This document shows, in pieces, positions 15,178-24,195 of a DNA stretch of 64,000 bases (the first letter of the stretch is position 1; each line of letters begins with the position of its first letter). A model generated the notes under the pieces. The model did no database searches. It saw nothing but the letters and a program-made list of their open reading frames with translations, and was not told the DNA's origin. The translations under genes were made by a program, and so were the position numbers. The DNA comes from Eubacteriaceae bacterium (GTDB taxonomy: Bacteria > Bacillota > Clostridia > Lachnospirales > Lachnospiraceae), in contig CAJTCR010000002.1 of NCBI GenBank assembly GCA_910574915.1, forward strand, positions 22,859-86,858, given 5' to 3'.

Positions 15178-16899
15178 CTACTTTAAAATCATTTCACTCA
15201 TTGGATTCCCGCCTTTTACCATCGGAAGCACCAGCTCGTCCGTCGCGATCATAAATTCGATCAGGGTCGGCGCGTCCTCGTTGCGCTTTGCCTGTGCCAA
15301 AGCGTCTGCAATCTGGGATTGTTCCGTTACCCGGATGCCGTGCGCGCCATAGCATTGTGCAAATTTTACAAAATCAGGTTCATACGGCGGGCACGCATCG
15401 TTTGGCCCCTTACATGTGGCAGGGCACCCCTTGCGCCTGCGCAGGCACGTAGCCGCATAGCGCTTTCCATAAAAGAGCTGCTGCATCTGGCGTACCATGC
15501 CAAGGTAATAGTTGTTCAACAGGCAGATCGTAACAGGCGCTTCCTGCGTAATCGCCGTCGCCATCTCCTGCATATTCATCTGAAATCCGCCGTCGCCGGT
15601 AATGCAGACCACATGCTGATACGGCTTTGCGATCTTTGCGCCGATTGCCGCAGGCAGCCCGAATCCCATTGAGCCAAGCCCGCCGGATGTAATCAGCTTT
15701 TTACGCCCGCCAATGTCCAGATACTGCGTCGCCCACATCTGGTGCTGCCCTACATCCGTTACGATAATCGCTTCTTTGTAGCTTTGGTTGATCGCCTCCA
15801 TAATCATCTGCGGCGTCATGCCCCGGTCTCTCCGCATTTCCAGCGGGTTTTCCATATCCCATTCCCGGATCTGGCAGATCCACTTTTCGGTGTCCTGCTT
15901 TTCCGCCCACTCGCACAGTTTTTCAAGCGCCAGCTTTGCATCCGCCACAATCGGCACATCGACAACGACATTTCTGGAAATCGCCGCCGTGTCGACATCG
16001 ATATGGATAATCTTCGCTTTTGGCGCAAATTCGTTTAAATCGCCGGTAATCCGGTCGTTAAAGCGCGTCCCGATCGAAAACAGCACATCACATTTGCTGA
16101 CTGCGATATTGCAGGAATATCTTCCATGCATACCGGAATTGCCCAGATACAGCGGATGGTTTGCCGGCAGAGCCCCCTTGCCCATCACCGTCGTTACGAC
16201 CGGGATCTGCGTACGTTCTGCAAACTTTTGAAGCTGTTCGTGTGCACCGCCGATATGGATGCCGCCCCCGGCAAGGATCAGCGGACGCTTTGCCGATTTT
16301 AACAGGCGGTACGCTTTTTTCAACTGGCCGATATGCACGCTTTCGTTTGGCTTGTACCCGCGGATGTGCACCTCGGACGGATACTCGCTGTCTCCTGCCT
16401 GTACCTGGATATCCTTTGGAATGTCAATCAGCACCGGGCCCGGCTTTCCCGTTTTGGCGATATGAAACGCCATCTTTAAGATTCTGCCCAGGTCGTTGCG
16501 GTCGCGCACCGTCACGCCGTATTTGGTAACGGAGCTCGTCATTCCTACAATATCCACTTCCTGAAACGCATCGTTTCCAATCAGCCCAAGCGGTACCTGT
16601 CCGGTGATACATACGAGCGGAATGCTGTCATAATGCGCATCCGCAAGCCCTGTAATAATATTCGTCGCGCCCGGCCCGCTCGTAACGAGACAGACGCCGA
16701 CCTTCCCGCTCGCCTTGGCATAGCCCTCCGCTTCAAAAATCAATCCCTGTTCATGCCTTGGCAGGACGACCTGGATATCCTCCTGTTTGTATAATTCATC
16801 AAAAATATCCGTAACCATCCCGCCCGGATATCCAAATATCGTATCCACGCCCTCTTCCCGCAGCGCTTTCACAAATAATTTTCTACCTGTTATATCCAT
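15178..16899 (-). CDS. ilvB: Acetolactate synthase large subunit, second copy (with ilvN)
   Basis: A protein of 573 residues. Marks are FGYPGGMVTDIFDELY, the ThDP glutamate in RHEQGL near residue 50, GDGGFQMNMQE near residue 435 and NNYYLGMVRQ. It condenses pyruvate units in valine, leucine and isoleucine synthesis. Between KRYAAT and YEPDF it carries a Cys-rich insertion with four cysteines (CLRRRKGCPATC, then C five residues before the PDF segment). The first copy has a similar shorter insertion with two cysteines; typical enterobacterial enzymes have a short loop there. The ATG at 16899 follows GGGAGG. folA lies 17 bp upstream and ilvN 16 bp downstream. Confidence 0.93.
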   Translation of the reverse strand: MDITGRKLFVKALREEGVDTIFGYPGGMVTDIFDELYKQEDIQVVLPRHEQGLIFEAEGYAKASGKVGVCLVTSGPGATNIITGLADAHYDSIPLVCITGQVPLGLIGNDAFQEVDIVGMTSSVTKYGVTVRDRNDLGRILKMAFHIAKTGKPGPVLIDIPKDIQVQAGDSEYPSEVHIRGYKPNESVHIGQLKKAYRLLKSAKRPLILAGGGIHIGGAHEQLQKFAERTQIPVVTTVMGKGALPANHPLYLGNSGMHGRYSCNIAVSKCDVLFSIGTRFNDRITGDLNEFAPKAKIIHIDVDTAAISRNVVVDVPIVADAKLALEKLCEWAEKQDTEKWICQIREWDMENPLEMRRDRGMTPQMIMEAINQSYKEAIIVTDVGQHQMWATQYLDIGGRKKLITSGGLGSMGFGLPAAIGAKIAKPYQHVVCITGDGGFQMNMQEMATAITQEAPVTICLLNNYYLGMVRQMQQLFYGKRYAATCLRRRKGCPATCKGPNDACPPYEPDFVKFAQCYGAHGIRVTEQSQIADALAQAKRNEDAPTLIEFMIATDELVLPMVKGGNPMSEMILK

Positions 16900-16916
16900 G
16901 GTTTCCTCCCTTTTGC

Positions 16917-17438
16917 TTATTTTAGTATGGCTTCCCAGTCCGCTTTATAACCCTGCTTTTTCTTATATTTGCAGAAAAAATAAATAATGTCAAAATAGGT
17001 CTGCTCCTCGCTCTTAGCAACAAGCTCCCACTCCGGCAGCTCGTCCAGGTTCGGAGCATACGTATCCGCACTGTAAGCGAAATCAATTTTTGTCACATAT
17101 GCCGTATCGCACAGGCAAAGAAGCTGCCTGTAAATACTTTCGCCGCCCATTACAAATACCTCGTCGGCAGGATACCGCATGATCCTTTGGTGCAGCTCTT
17201 GCAGGGAATGCACGACAACCGCACCCCCTGCCTTATAATTTTTATCATGCGTAAGCACAATATTTTCTCTGCCTTCCAAAATGCCGTTCGGCAGGCTTTC
17301 CCTTGTCTTTCTTCCCATAACGACGACTTTTCCTATCGTCGTTTCCCGAAAAAAACGCATATCATCCGGTATCCGAACCAGAAGCTGCTGATTGCTGCCT
17401 ATGCCCCAGTTTATATCCGCGGAAACGATAAGGTTCAT
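16917..17438 (-). CDS. folA: Dihydrofolate reductase
   Basis: A protein of 173 residues. It has the family signature NWGIGSNQQLLVRIPDDMRFF with the catalytic aspartate, VVMGRKTRESLP for NADPH binding, and VFVMGGESIYRQLL. The tail ends FFCKYKKK, slightly longer than usual. It regenerates tetrahydrofolate, which supplies the formyl donor used by PurN in the same operon. Its ATG overlaps the purD stop by four bases (CTATGA). Confidence 0.93.
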   Translation of the reverse strand: MNLIVSADINWGIGSNQQLLVRIPDDMRFFRETTIGKVVVMGRKTRESLPNGILEGRENIVLTHDKNYKAGGAVVVHSLQELHQRIMRYPADEVFVMGGESIYRQLLCLCDTAYVTKIDFAYSADTYAPNLDELPEWELVAKSEEQTYFDIIYFFCKYKKKQGYKADWEAILK

Positions 17439-18706
17439 AGCTCGTCAATCGCTTTCCCAATATCATGGCGCATATATTTATTTGCAAACCGCACCCACTC
17501 TGCCGCCTCATACGCTTTGCGGCGCGCTTCTTTTAAATCTGCTCCTTTTGCGGTAACGCCAAGCACCCTGCCGCCGTTTGTCACGATCTTTCCGTCCTTT
17601 AACGCCGTCCCTGCATGGAAGCAGTAATAATCCTGCGTTTTTTCAAACCGCTCTAACCCCTCAATCGGGCAGCCTTTTTCATAAGCAACCGGATATCCGT
17701 CAGAGGCAAGCACGACGCAAACTGCCGCATTGTCTTCAAACGCAATCTGGATCTCATCCAGCCTGCCTTCCACACAAGCCTGCATCACCTCAAGCATATC
17801 GTTTTTCATACGCGGCAGCACTACCTGCGCTTCCGGGTCTCCAAAGCGCGCATTGTACTCTAACACCTTCGGCCCGTCCTCTGTCAGCATCAGCCCAAAG
17901 AAAATCACACCGACAAACGGCCTGCCTTCTGCCGCCATCGCGTCGACGGTCGCCTGGTAAATATATTTATGGCAAAATTCATCCACTTCTTTTGTATAAA
18001 ACGGGCTTGGCGAAAAAGTACCCATGCCCCCGGTATTCAGCCCCTGGTCGCCGTCCTTGGCACGCTTATGATCCTGTGCGGAGCTTAAAATCCGTATCGT
18101 TTTGCCGTCTACAAATGACAAAACGGATACCTCTCGCCCGGTCATAAACTCTTCCACAACCATCCGGTTGCCTGCCGCACCGAATTTTTTATCCTCCATA
18201 ATGGACTTTACGCCTTCCTTTGCTTCCTCTAACGTCTTACAGATCAGCACGCCCTTGCCAAGCGCCAGCCCGTCCGCTTTTAAGACAACCGGCATTTTCG
18301 CCGTTTCCAGATAAGCAAGCGCCTCCTTTGGATCGTCAAACGTCTCATACGCCGCGGTCGGAATGTTGTATTTTTTCATCAAGTCTTTGGAAAACGCTTT
18401 AGAGCCTTCCAAAATCGCCGCGTTTTTCCTAGGCCCGAATACCTTCAGCCCTTTTTCTTCAAACACATCCACAATACCGCCGACTAACGGGTCGTCCATG
18501 CCGATAATTGTAAAATCAACCGCCTGCTCCTTTGCAAATGCGGCAAGCTTTTCAAACTCCATCGCGCCAATCGGAACACATTCCGCGACCTGCCCGATCC
18601 CGGCATTTCCAGGCGCGCAGTATAGTTTTTCTACCTTCGGGCTTTTTGCCGCGCTTAACGCAAGCGCGTGTTCACGCCCGCCGCTGCCTACGATCAATAC
18701 TTTCAT
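17435..18706 (-). CDS. purD: Phosphoribosylamine-glycine ligase
   Basis: A protein of 423 residues, normal for GARS. It starts MKVLIVGSGGREHALA, the N-domain signature, and has ATP-grasp features: VLKADGLALGKGV near residue 141, TGGMGTFSPSPF near residue 227 and LEYNARFGDPEAQVVLPR near residue 285. It performs the second step of purine synthesis, joining glycine to phosphoribosylamine. The ATG follows GGAAGGAG. It lies between purN (30 bp upstream) and folA (4 bp overlap). Confidence 0.95.
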   Translation of the reverse strand: MKVLIVGSGGREHALALSAAKSPKVEKLYCAPGNAGIGQVAECVPIGAMEFEKLAAFAKEQAVDFTIIGMDDPLVGGIVDVFEEKGLKVFGPRKNAAILEGSKAFSKDLMKKYNIPTAAYETFDDPKEALAYLETAKMPVVLKADGLALGKGVLICKTLEEAKEGVKSIMEDKKFGAAGNRMVVEEFMTGREVSVLSFVDGKTIRILSSAQDHKRAKDGDQGLNTGGMGTFSPSPFYTKEVDEFCHKYIYQATVDAMAAEGRPFVGVIFFGLMLTEDGPKVLEYNARFGDPEAQVVLPRMKNDMLEVMQACVEGRLDEIQIAFEDNAAVCVVLASDGYPVAYEKGCPIEGLERFEKTQDYYCFHAGTALKDGKIVTNGGRVLGVTAKGADLKEARRKAYEAAEWVRFANKYMRHDIGKAIDEL

Positions 18707-18736
18707 GCTAGTTTCTCCTTCCCTGCTGCTAAATAC

Positions 18737-19369
18737 CTACACTTCGTCCAAAATACGCACTTTTCCGTCCGCAACCGACACTTTGCCGTTTGCAATCAGA
18801 TCCACCGCCTGCGGCAGAATCTTCCATTCCGCTTCCTCCATAACTCGCCGCTGCAACACCGCAGGCGTATCATCCGGCTTTACTTCCACTGCTTTTTGCA
18901 AAATAATCGGGCCTGTATCCGTCCCCGCGTCCACAAAATGCACAGTGGCACCGGTCACCCGCACACCTCGGGCAAGAACGCCTTCATGCACCTTTAGCCC
19001 ATAATACCCGGCTCCGCAAAAGGAAGGAATCAGCGACGGATGGATATTGATAATACGGTTTTCATACGTTCTGATAAAAATTTCCGGCAGGATCACAAGA
19101 TATCCCGCAAGCACGATAAGGTCAATCTGATCCTGTTGCAGCGCATCCACAAGCACCCTGCCAAACGCCTCCCGGTCTGCATAATCTTTTGCAGAGATAC
19201 AGATGCTTTTTAATCCGTGATTGTTTGCCCGCTCCAGCGCGTACGCATCCTTTTTGTTGCTGATAACGGACACAATTTCAGCATTTGTAATATTTCCGTT
19301 CTCTACCGCGTCGATCAGCGCCTGTAAATTTGTCCCGCCGCCGGATACCATTACCGCAACTCTTAGCAT
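18737..19369 (-). CDS. purN: Phosphoribosylglycinamide formyltransferase
   Basis: A protein of 210 residues. It begins with [15 protein letters not shown] and contains [10 protein letters not shown], the catalytic [10 protein letters not shown] and [17 protein letters not shown] with the active-site aspartate. It transfers a formyl group from 10-formyltetrahydrofolate to GAR, the third purine step. The ATG at 19369 lies inside the end of purM (7-bp overlap) and uses a GGAG site within purM. Confidence 0.95.
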   Translation of the reverse strand: MLRVAVMVSGGGTNLQALIDAVENGNITNAEIVSVISNKKDAYALERANNHGLKSICISAKDYADREAFGRVLVDALQQDQIDLIVLAGYLVILPEIFIRTYENRIINIHPSLIPSFCGAGYYGLKVHEGVLARGVRVTGATVHFVDAGTDTGPIILQKAVEVKPDDTPAVLQRRVMEEAEWKILPQAVDLIANGKVSVADGKVRILDEV

Positions 19370-20388
19370 AATGTAACTCCTTTTTCACCTGCTGTGGCTT
19401 CCCCGATCACAAATGCCGCAACGCCTGCTTCTTCGGCAGCTTTTTTTGCCGCGTCCGCATCCGCAGGATCTAACGCAAGCACCATGCCGATTCCCATATT
19501 AAATGTATTATACATCATCGCCTCGTCAACATTTCCTTTTTCCGCCAGGATCTTAAAAATTTCCGGCACCTGGTAGCTGTCCTTTTTTATCACAGCGCAA
19601 ATGCCCTCTGGCAGCATACGCGGCACATTTTCATAAAAGCCGCCCCCTGTAATATGGCTGCACGCTTTGATGCGCACGCCCGCTTCCCGGATCTTTTTTA
19701 ACGCACTGACATAAATGCGCGTCGGCGTCAGCAGCGTTTCTCCGATTGTGCCTAAAAGCCGCGGCTCATACGTATCCAGTACCTTTTTATCTACATCAAA
19801 GATCTTTCGAATAAGCGAAAATCCGTTGGAATGCACACCGGAAGACGCCAGCCCGATCAGCATATCGCCTTTTTTCAGATCCTTGCCGGTAATAATATCC
19901 TTTTCATCTACCACGCCTACCGCAAATCCTGCAAGGTCATACTCATCCTGCGGATAAAACCCCGGCATCTCCGCAGTCTCGCCGCCGATTAACGCCGCGC
20001 CCGCCTGCCTGCATCCTTCTGCCACACCGCTGACAATCGCTTCGATTTTCTCAGGATAATTTTTGCCACATGCGATATAATCCAGAAAAAACAGCGGTTC
20101 GCCGCCTGCACATGCAATATCGTTTACACACATCGCCACACAGTCAATCCCAACTGTATCATGTTTGTCCATCAAAAAAGCAAGCTTCAGCTTCGTTCCG
20201 ACACCGTCCGTCCCCGATACAAGCGTCGGATTTTCCATCTTTTGAAACGCTTTCATCGAAAAAGCGCCGGAAAATCCGCCCAGGTTTGTAAGCACCTCCG
20301 GGCGCATTGTGCTCTGCACATGTTTTTTTATCAGCTCCACTGACTTGTAGCCAGCTTCAATATCCACTCCAGCATTTTTGTAATCCAT
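19363..20388 (-). CDS. purM: Phosphoribosylformylglycinamidine cyclo-ligase
   Basis: A protein of about 341 residues. Visible marks are [13 protein letters not shown], the [21 protein letters not shown] segment (dimer and ATP region), [11 protein letters not shown] and [14 protein letters not shown]. It closes the imidazole ring to give AIR. I chose the ATG at 20388 after AGGAGG; the frame extends to 20463 without a ribosome site. It heads the purM-purN-purD-folA run. No PurR-type or riboswitch signal is evident in the short gap to the upstream gene. Confidence 0.94.
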   Translation of the reverse strand: MDYKNAGVDIEAGYKSVELIKKHVQSTMRPEVLTNLGGFSGAFSMKAFQKMENPTLVSGTDGVGTKLKLAFLMDKHDTVGIDCVAMCVNDIACAGGEPLFFLDYIACGKNYPEKIEAIVSGVAEGCRQAGAALIGGETAEMPGFYPQDEYDLAGFAVGVVDEKDIITGKDLKKGDMLIGLASSGVHSNGFSLIRKIFDVDKKVLDTYEPRLLGTIGETLLTPTRIYVSALKKIREAGVRIKACSHITGGGFYENVPRMLPEGICAVIKKDSYQVPEIFKILAEKGNVDEAMMYNTFNMGIGMVLALDPADADAAKKAAEEAGVAAFVIGEATAGEKGVTLC

Positions 20389-20526
20389 GATTTTTCCTCC
20401 TGCTTCTGTATTTGCTTTTTGCGTGTCTCCTGTCATAATGCCACATCTTTGGAAAAATTTCAAGGATGCAAAGCCATTTCCTGTGAAAAAGACCCTGCAT
20501 CCTTTCTAATTTTACCGATCTCGCGG

Positions 20527-21402
20527 TCAATATCCCCTTAACAGCGTATAATCCAGCCCAAATTTCCGAGCCAGCTTTTCAATATACCGTTTGCCCTCCT
20601 TATAATCTTCTTTCTGATCCAGTTTCAAATAGCCTTCATTTTTCCGCAAAAAATATAAAAGCCGAAACTCACTGTCATCATACATAGCAGCATTCCTATC
20701 AAGCTGGTCAAAAAACGGCATGACCATCGCGTGATCCAGCGAATAGGTAGAAAATTCATCCATAGCCAATTCTGCTTCCTTATTTAAAAAGCCTGTCACT
20801 TTCCCTGTCCACTTTTGATACAAATAAAAAAATTCAAACGTATCGCCAACCTTGTAATATTCGCAAAAACCATCTCCCAAAATAAGCGGCACCACATCGC
20901 CCTTCTGCACAAAAGCATCGTCTGCAAATATTTGCCTGCCAAACAGCACAAGCTGGCTCTGCTTATCGATCTGGTAGCAGTCTATCGGCGTAAGTTCTAT
21001 TTCTTTTCCTTCAAACTCCGCCTTCTGGTTTCTCAAATCCTTATGCCCATAGCCGTTTACCAGATTCGCCGGTTTATCCCAGTGCCCGACTAACTCGATC
21101 GGCTGAATGCTGACTCCGACAAACTGAAATCCTTCCTGCTGTTTATTTAATTCTTCATGAAACTTTGCCAGGTCATCCACAAAATGCTCCCGCGCAAATA
21201 TCTTATGCTGTTCTTCCAATGTGTAGCTTCTGGTACTATACTGGTCAACGACCTGAAAAAACGTTTTTTCAAAGTCATACTTGTTCCTGTCCGCAGCATA
21301 CACACACACTGCCGCTGCCACGGCAAGAAAAATGCCGGTAATAATCAACCATTTTGTATGCTTGCTCTGCATTTTTTTTATGTCTGTTTTTTCCGTATCC
21401 AT
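20527..21402 (-). CDS. Membrane-anchored extracytoplasmic protein, function unknown
   Basis: A protein of 291 residues with one membrane segment (about residues 18-38, WLIITGIFLAVAAAVCVYAA) and the rest outside the cell. The middle part, QKGDVVPLILGDGFCEYYKVGDTFEFFY with a following TGKVTGFL, resembles the periplasmic core of MacB/FtsX-type permeases, which have such domains between membrane helices. Here there are no further helices, so this would be a free-standing domain of that kind. I do not recognise a named family. The start is the ATG at 21402 (AAAGGA eight bases upstream); the TTG at 21408 is less likely. It is divergent from the lipoprotein gene. Confidence 0.65.
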   Translation of the reverse strand: MDTEKTDIKKMQSKHTKWLIITGIFLAVAAAVCVYAADRNKYDFEKTFFQVVDQYSTRSYTLEEQHKIFAREHFVDDLAKFHEELNKQQEGFQFVGVSIQPIELVGHWDKPANLVNGYGHKDLRNQKAEFEGKEIELTPIDCYQIDKQSQLVLFGRQIFADDAFVQKGDVVPLILGDGFCEYYKVGDTFEFFYLYQKWTGKVTGFLNKEAELAMDEFSTYSLDHAMVMPFFDQLDRNAAMYDDSEFRLLYFLRKNEGYLKLDQKEDYKEGKRYIEKLARKFGLDYTLLRGY

Positions 21403-21621
21403 AAACAATGTCCTTTCTGCGTGATCCTATCGCGCCCGCGGTTTTCTTTGCTGCGCTACCACTTTAGCATGTTTACTTATACGTGTAAATCATCTCTGTG
21501 CATTCTTATAAATTTCGCAAGAAAATATTATAAAAGCTGCCACAAAATTTCATTTGCAGATCCCGCACATTTTCCCATTTCTACAATATACTATTATCAA
21601 ATCCAAATTCAGGGGTCTTTT

Positions 21622-22644
21622 ATGAATCTGAAAAGACGGTTCCTCGCACTGTTTCTCATTCCCGTACTGGCTGTCTGTATGCTTGCAGGCTGCGGAAAAA
21701 CAGACACTTTAAAAAACTCTGGTGTTCAGAAAGTAACAAAAGAAACCATTACCTTAAACGAAGTCGCACACTCTATTTTTTACGCACCGATGTATGTGGC
21801 GATCGAAAACGGCTATTTTGAACAGGAAGGCATCGACCTAGAGCTGGTGACCGGATTTGGTGCAGATAAGGTGATGGCTGCCGTACTGTCCGGCGAAGCG
21901 CAGATCGGATTTATGGGGCCTGAGACAACTGTGTATACTTATAACGAAGGCGCCCAGGATGCTGTCGTTAATTTTGCCCAGCTAACGCAGCGTGCCGGAA
22001 ACTTTATTGTGGCGCGTGAGAAAACCGATGATTTTAAGTTATCAGATTTAAAAGGAAAAGAAGTGCTCGGTGGCAGGGCTGGGGGTATGCCTGAAATGGT
22101 CTTTGAGTACGTATTAAAGAAAAACGGCATCCAGCCATCCGAGGTAAAGATCGACCAGGGCATCGATTTCGGCTCTACCGCTGCCGCTTTTTCCGGCGGA
22201 AAAGGTGCTTATACCGTTGAATTTGAGCCTTCCGCCACTGCCCTAGAACAGGAAGGCGCCGGATTTGTTGTAAGCTCTGTCGGCGTGGAATCCGGCTATG
22301 TGCCATATACCGCTTTCAGCGTAAAGCAAAGCTATCTGGAAGAGCACAAAGACCTGATCCAGTCCTTTACAAACGCACTGCAAAAAGGCATGGACTATGT
22401 CTCTTCGCATTCCAGCTCCGAGATCGCAAAAACAATAAAACCACAGTTTTCCGAAACAGACCCTGCAACGCTTACCGCCATCGTAGAGCGCTACCACGCA
22501 CAGGACACATGGAAAAATGACCTCGTATTTACACAGGAAAGCTTTGATTTGCTGTTAGATATCTTGGAAGATGCAGACGTAATTACAAAACGCCCGCCAT
22601 ATGAAGCACTGGTTGCGACGGAGTTTGCAGATAAAGCGCAATAA
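21622..22644 (+). CDS. ABC transporter substrate-binding lipoprotein, NMT1/SsuA-like
   Basis: A protein of 340 residues. The signal peptide ends in a lipobox (VCMLAGC) with the acylated Cys near residue 23. The mature part is a type II periplasmic-binding fold: FYAPMYVAIENGYFEQEGID, GEAQIGFMGPETTVY and LKGKEVLGGRAGGMPEMVFEY (quoted in part) match the THI5/NMT1 and SsuA/TauA group, which bind pyrimidine precursors, sulfonates, nitrate or similar small molecules. The ATG at 21622 follows AGGGG; the long upstream open frame is not coding. No permease or ATPase gene adjoins, and a terminator follows, so it is an orphan binding protein that must work with a transporter elsewhere. Confidence 0.87.
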   Translation: MNLKRRFLALFLIPVLAVCMLAGCGKTDTLKNSGVQKVTKETITLNEVAHSIFYAPMYVAIENGYFEQEGIDLELVTGFGADKVMAAVLSGEAQIGFMGPETTVYTYNEGAQDAVVNFAQLTQRAGNFIVAREKTDDFKLSDLKGKEVLGGRAGGMPEMVFEYVLKKNGIQPSEVKIDQGIDFGSTAAAFSGGKGAYTVEFEPSATALEQEGAGFVVSSVGVESGYVPYTAFSVKQSYLEEHKDLIQSFTNALQKGMDYVSSHSSSEIAKTIKPQFSETDPATLTAIVERYHAQDTWKNDLVFTQESFDLLLDILEDADVITKRPPYEALVATEFADKAQ

Positions 22645-22662
22645 AAATTCGTTTAGGAAACG

Positions 22663-22686
22663 GGGATGTTTTTACATCCCTTTTTT
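22663..22686 (+). terminator. Intrinsic terminator of the lipoprotein gene
   Basis: GGGATGT (22663-22669) and ACATCCC (22674-22680) form a perfect 7-bp stem followed by six T. It lies 18 bp after the stop codon, showing that the binding protein is monocistronic. Confidence 0.88.
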
Positions 22687-22759
22687 AATTTTATATATTT
22701 CAATCTCTATCTGACTGTGCTACAATAGTTATAAACTACAGAAAGGAGACATACTACCC

Positions 22760-23269
22760 ATGCAAAAGTTCAGACTGTTATTTGTGCGGCTGTTTCTCAT
22801 CGTGATGCTGTCTGGCTCCTTCGTTCCATACGTGCCGCTTCTGGTACCGGATACAGCACAGCAGACAGTGACCGCCCATGCAGGTACGAGTTACAACAAA
22901 GCTACCGTCAAGAAAGTACAGACAAAGCTAAACCGCAAAGGCTACGACTGCGGCACGCCTGACGGTATCCGGGGAAGCAAAACTTCTGATGCGATCCGGG
23001 AATACCAAAAGGATCATGACTTGAAAGTGACAGGCACTGTAAATGCATCACTGTTGAAATCACTGAATATCAAAGGTGTCAGGGAAACAGTGTCTGCAAA
23101 CAGCACATCAAGTGCTTCCAACACCAAGGAGCTTACCGTATATGTCACGGATACAGGCAGTAAATACCACCGTGGCGGATGCAGGTATTTAAGCCGGTCC
23201 AAACATGCAATCGACTTATCGACTGCGCAGTCCTTAGGATATGACGCATGTTCGGTCTGCCGCCCATAG
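22760..23269 (+). CDS. Secreted peptidoglycan-binding protein with C-terminal Cys/His motif
   Basis: A protein of 169 residues. A signal peptide (about residues 1-40, cleavage after AHA) leads into a PG_binding_1 domain: VKKVQTKLNRKGYDCGTPDG, TSDAIREYQKDHDLKVTG. A Ser/Thr/Asn-rich linker follows, then a tail with GSKYHRGGCRYLSRSK and GYDACSVCRP. That last module (KYH-x3-C ... C-x2-C) resembles the Ada-like or nuclease-associated zinc motif common at the ends of Firmicute secreted proteins and may bind metal. It probably acts at the cell wall; a catalytic domain is absent. AAAGGAG precedes the ATG. It ends at a strong shared terminator. Confidence 0.83.
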   Translation: MQKFRLLFVRLFLIVMLSGSFVPYVPLLVPDTAQQTVTAHAGTSYNKATVKKVQTKLNRKGYDCGTPDGIRGSKTSDAIREYQKDHDLKVTGTVNASLLKSLNIKGVRETVSANSTSSASNTKELTVYVTDTGSKYHRGGCRYLSRSKHAIDLSTAQSLGYDACSVCRP

Positions 23270-23281
23270 ATAACACAGGCA

Positions 23282-23339
23282 GTTAAACAACAAAAAACTC
23301 TGGAAGCTCACCGTTCCAGAGTTTTTTGTTGCTTAACTG
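23282..23339. terminator. Bidirectional terminator between converging genes
   Basis: AAAAAACTCTGGAA pairs with TTCCAGAGTTTTTT around a short loop, and the pairing continues outward through GTTAAACAACA and TGTTGCTTAAC. It has A on one side and T on the other, so it can stop both the secreted-protein gene and the ECF gene. The following 155 bp hold no supported gene. Confidence 0.88.
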
Positions 23340-23496
23340 CCTGCTGCGTCGATTTTCCTGTTTTTCCAGATCCCCGCTAAAATGTCTTTTTAAAATTTCT
23401 TTTCCAAATCTCCCAAACTCATAATCATTTCCTCCTTCGTTTTGTTCAAGAAAAAGTATAGATGAACCAGAGGAAATAATCTACCAACAGGAGCAT

Positions 23497-24054
23497 TCAT
23501 TTTTGCCCGTATTTTTGACAGCCTTGATCTGCAATCGGCTGCACTGCTTTTCTTAGATCCGGCACTTTTAACAATACCGGATACAGCACAATGCTGATCG
23601 CAAGCCCGCTGGCACCCTGGATCACATTCGCAGGAATGCTTGCGGCCGCGGCTATGCCGTATAAAGCATACTCACAGAGAAAATATCCGCCTGCTACAAG
23701 CACGATATCCGCAATTCCTCCAAGAATCACCGCCACATAACAGCTTTTTGGTGTCCTGCCGAGCTTTTTATAAAGAGCGCCTGCTGCAAATGCTACTGCC
23801 CCCTTAATCACAAAGGTAATCGGTACATAGAGAACATATCCGCCGATCAGGTCAGCCATTGCAGAACCGATGCCTGCGGCAAGCAGCCCCCATGCCGGGC
23901 CGAGCATCACACCAGAGAGAATTACAATCGCATCGCCTGGATGGATGTAACCGTTTGTGCCAGGCGTAGGAATGCGGATCGACATTGTTGCGACACAGGC
24001 AAGCGCTGTAAACAGCGCCGCCGTGATCATTTTTTTCAGATTGGTATTCATCAT
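23497..24054 (-). CDS. ECF transporter S component
   Basis: A protein of about 185 residues with five or six membrane segments. TAALFTALACVATMSIRIPT, GYIHPGDAIVILSGVMLG and PITFVIKGAVAFAAGALY match the ECF-ribofla_trS/HmpT-like S components, which bind a vitamin or its precursor and dock with a shared EcfAAT module. The substrate cannot be read from the sequence. No ECF module and no recognisable vitamin riboswitch is nearby. A GAGG site precedes tandem ATG codons at 24054 and 24051; either may be used. Confidence 0.82.
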   Translation of the reverse strand: MMNTNLKKMITAALFTALACVATMSIRIPTPGTNGYIHPGDAIVILSGVMLGPAWGLLAAGIGSAMADLIGGYVLYVPITFVIKGAVAFAAGALYKKLGRTPKSCYVAVILGGIADIVLVAGGYFLCEYALYGIAAAASIPANVIQGASGLAISIVLYPVLLKVPDLRKAVQPIADQGCQKYGQK

Positions 24055-24195
24055 CAAGACCTCTTTTCTTTTTATACATTGATCTACATAGATTCTGAAC
24101 TTACTTTATGACAAATCTGTCTTGATTAAAATAGCCAATATTTAATTAATCAGCCATACCAATTTTTCCAAAAAGCAGCAACGTATCCTGTACTT

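Noticed and set aside
21157..21621. The long N-terminal extension of the binding lipoprotein frame
   Set aside because: A lipoprotein signal peptide and ribosome site fix the start at 21622.
23341..23490. A minus-strand open stretch (YEFGRFGKEILKRH) with AAGGAGG nearby
   Set aside because: The ribosome site leads to an ATG in a different frame that stops after ten codons; no start serves the longer frame. It may be a gene remnant but cannot be supported.
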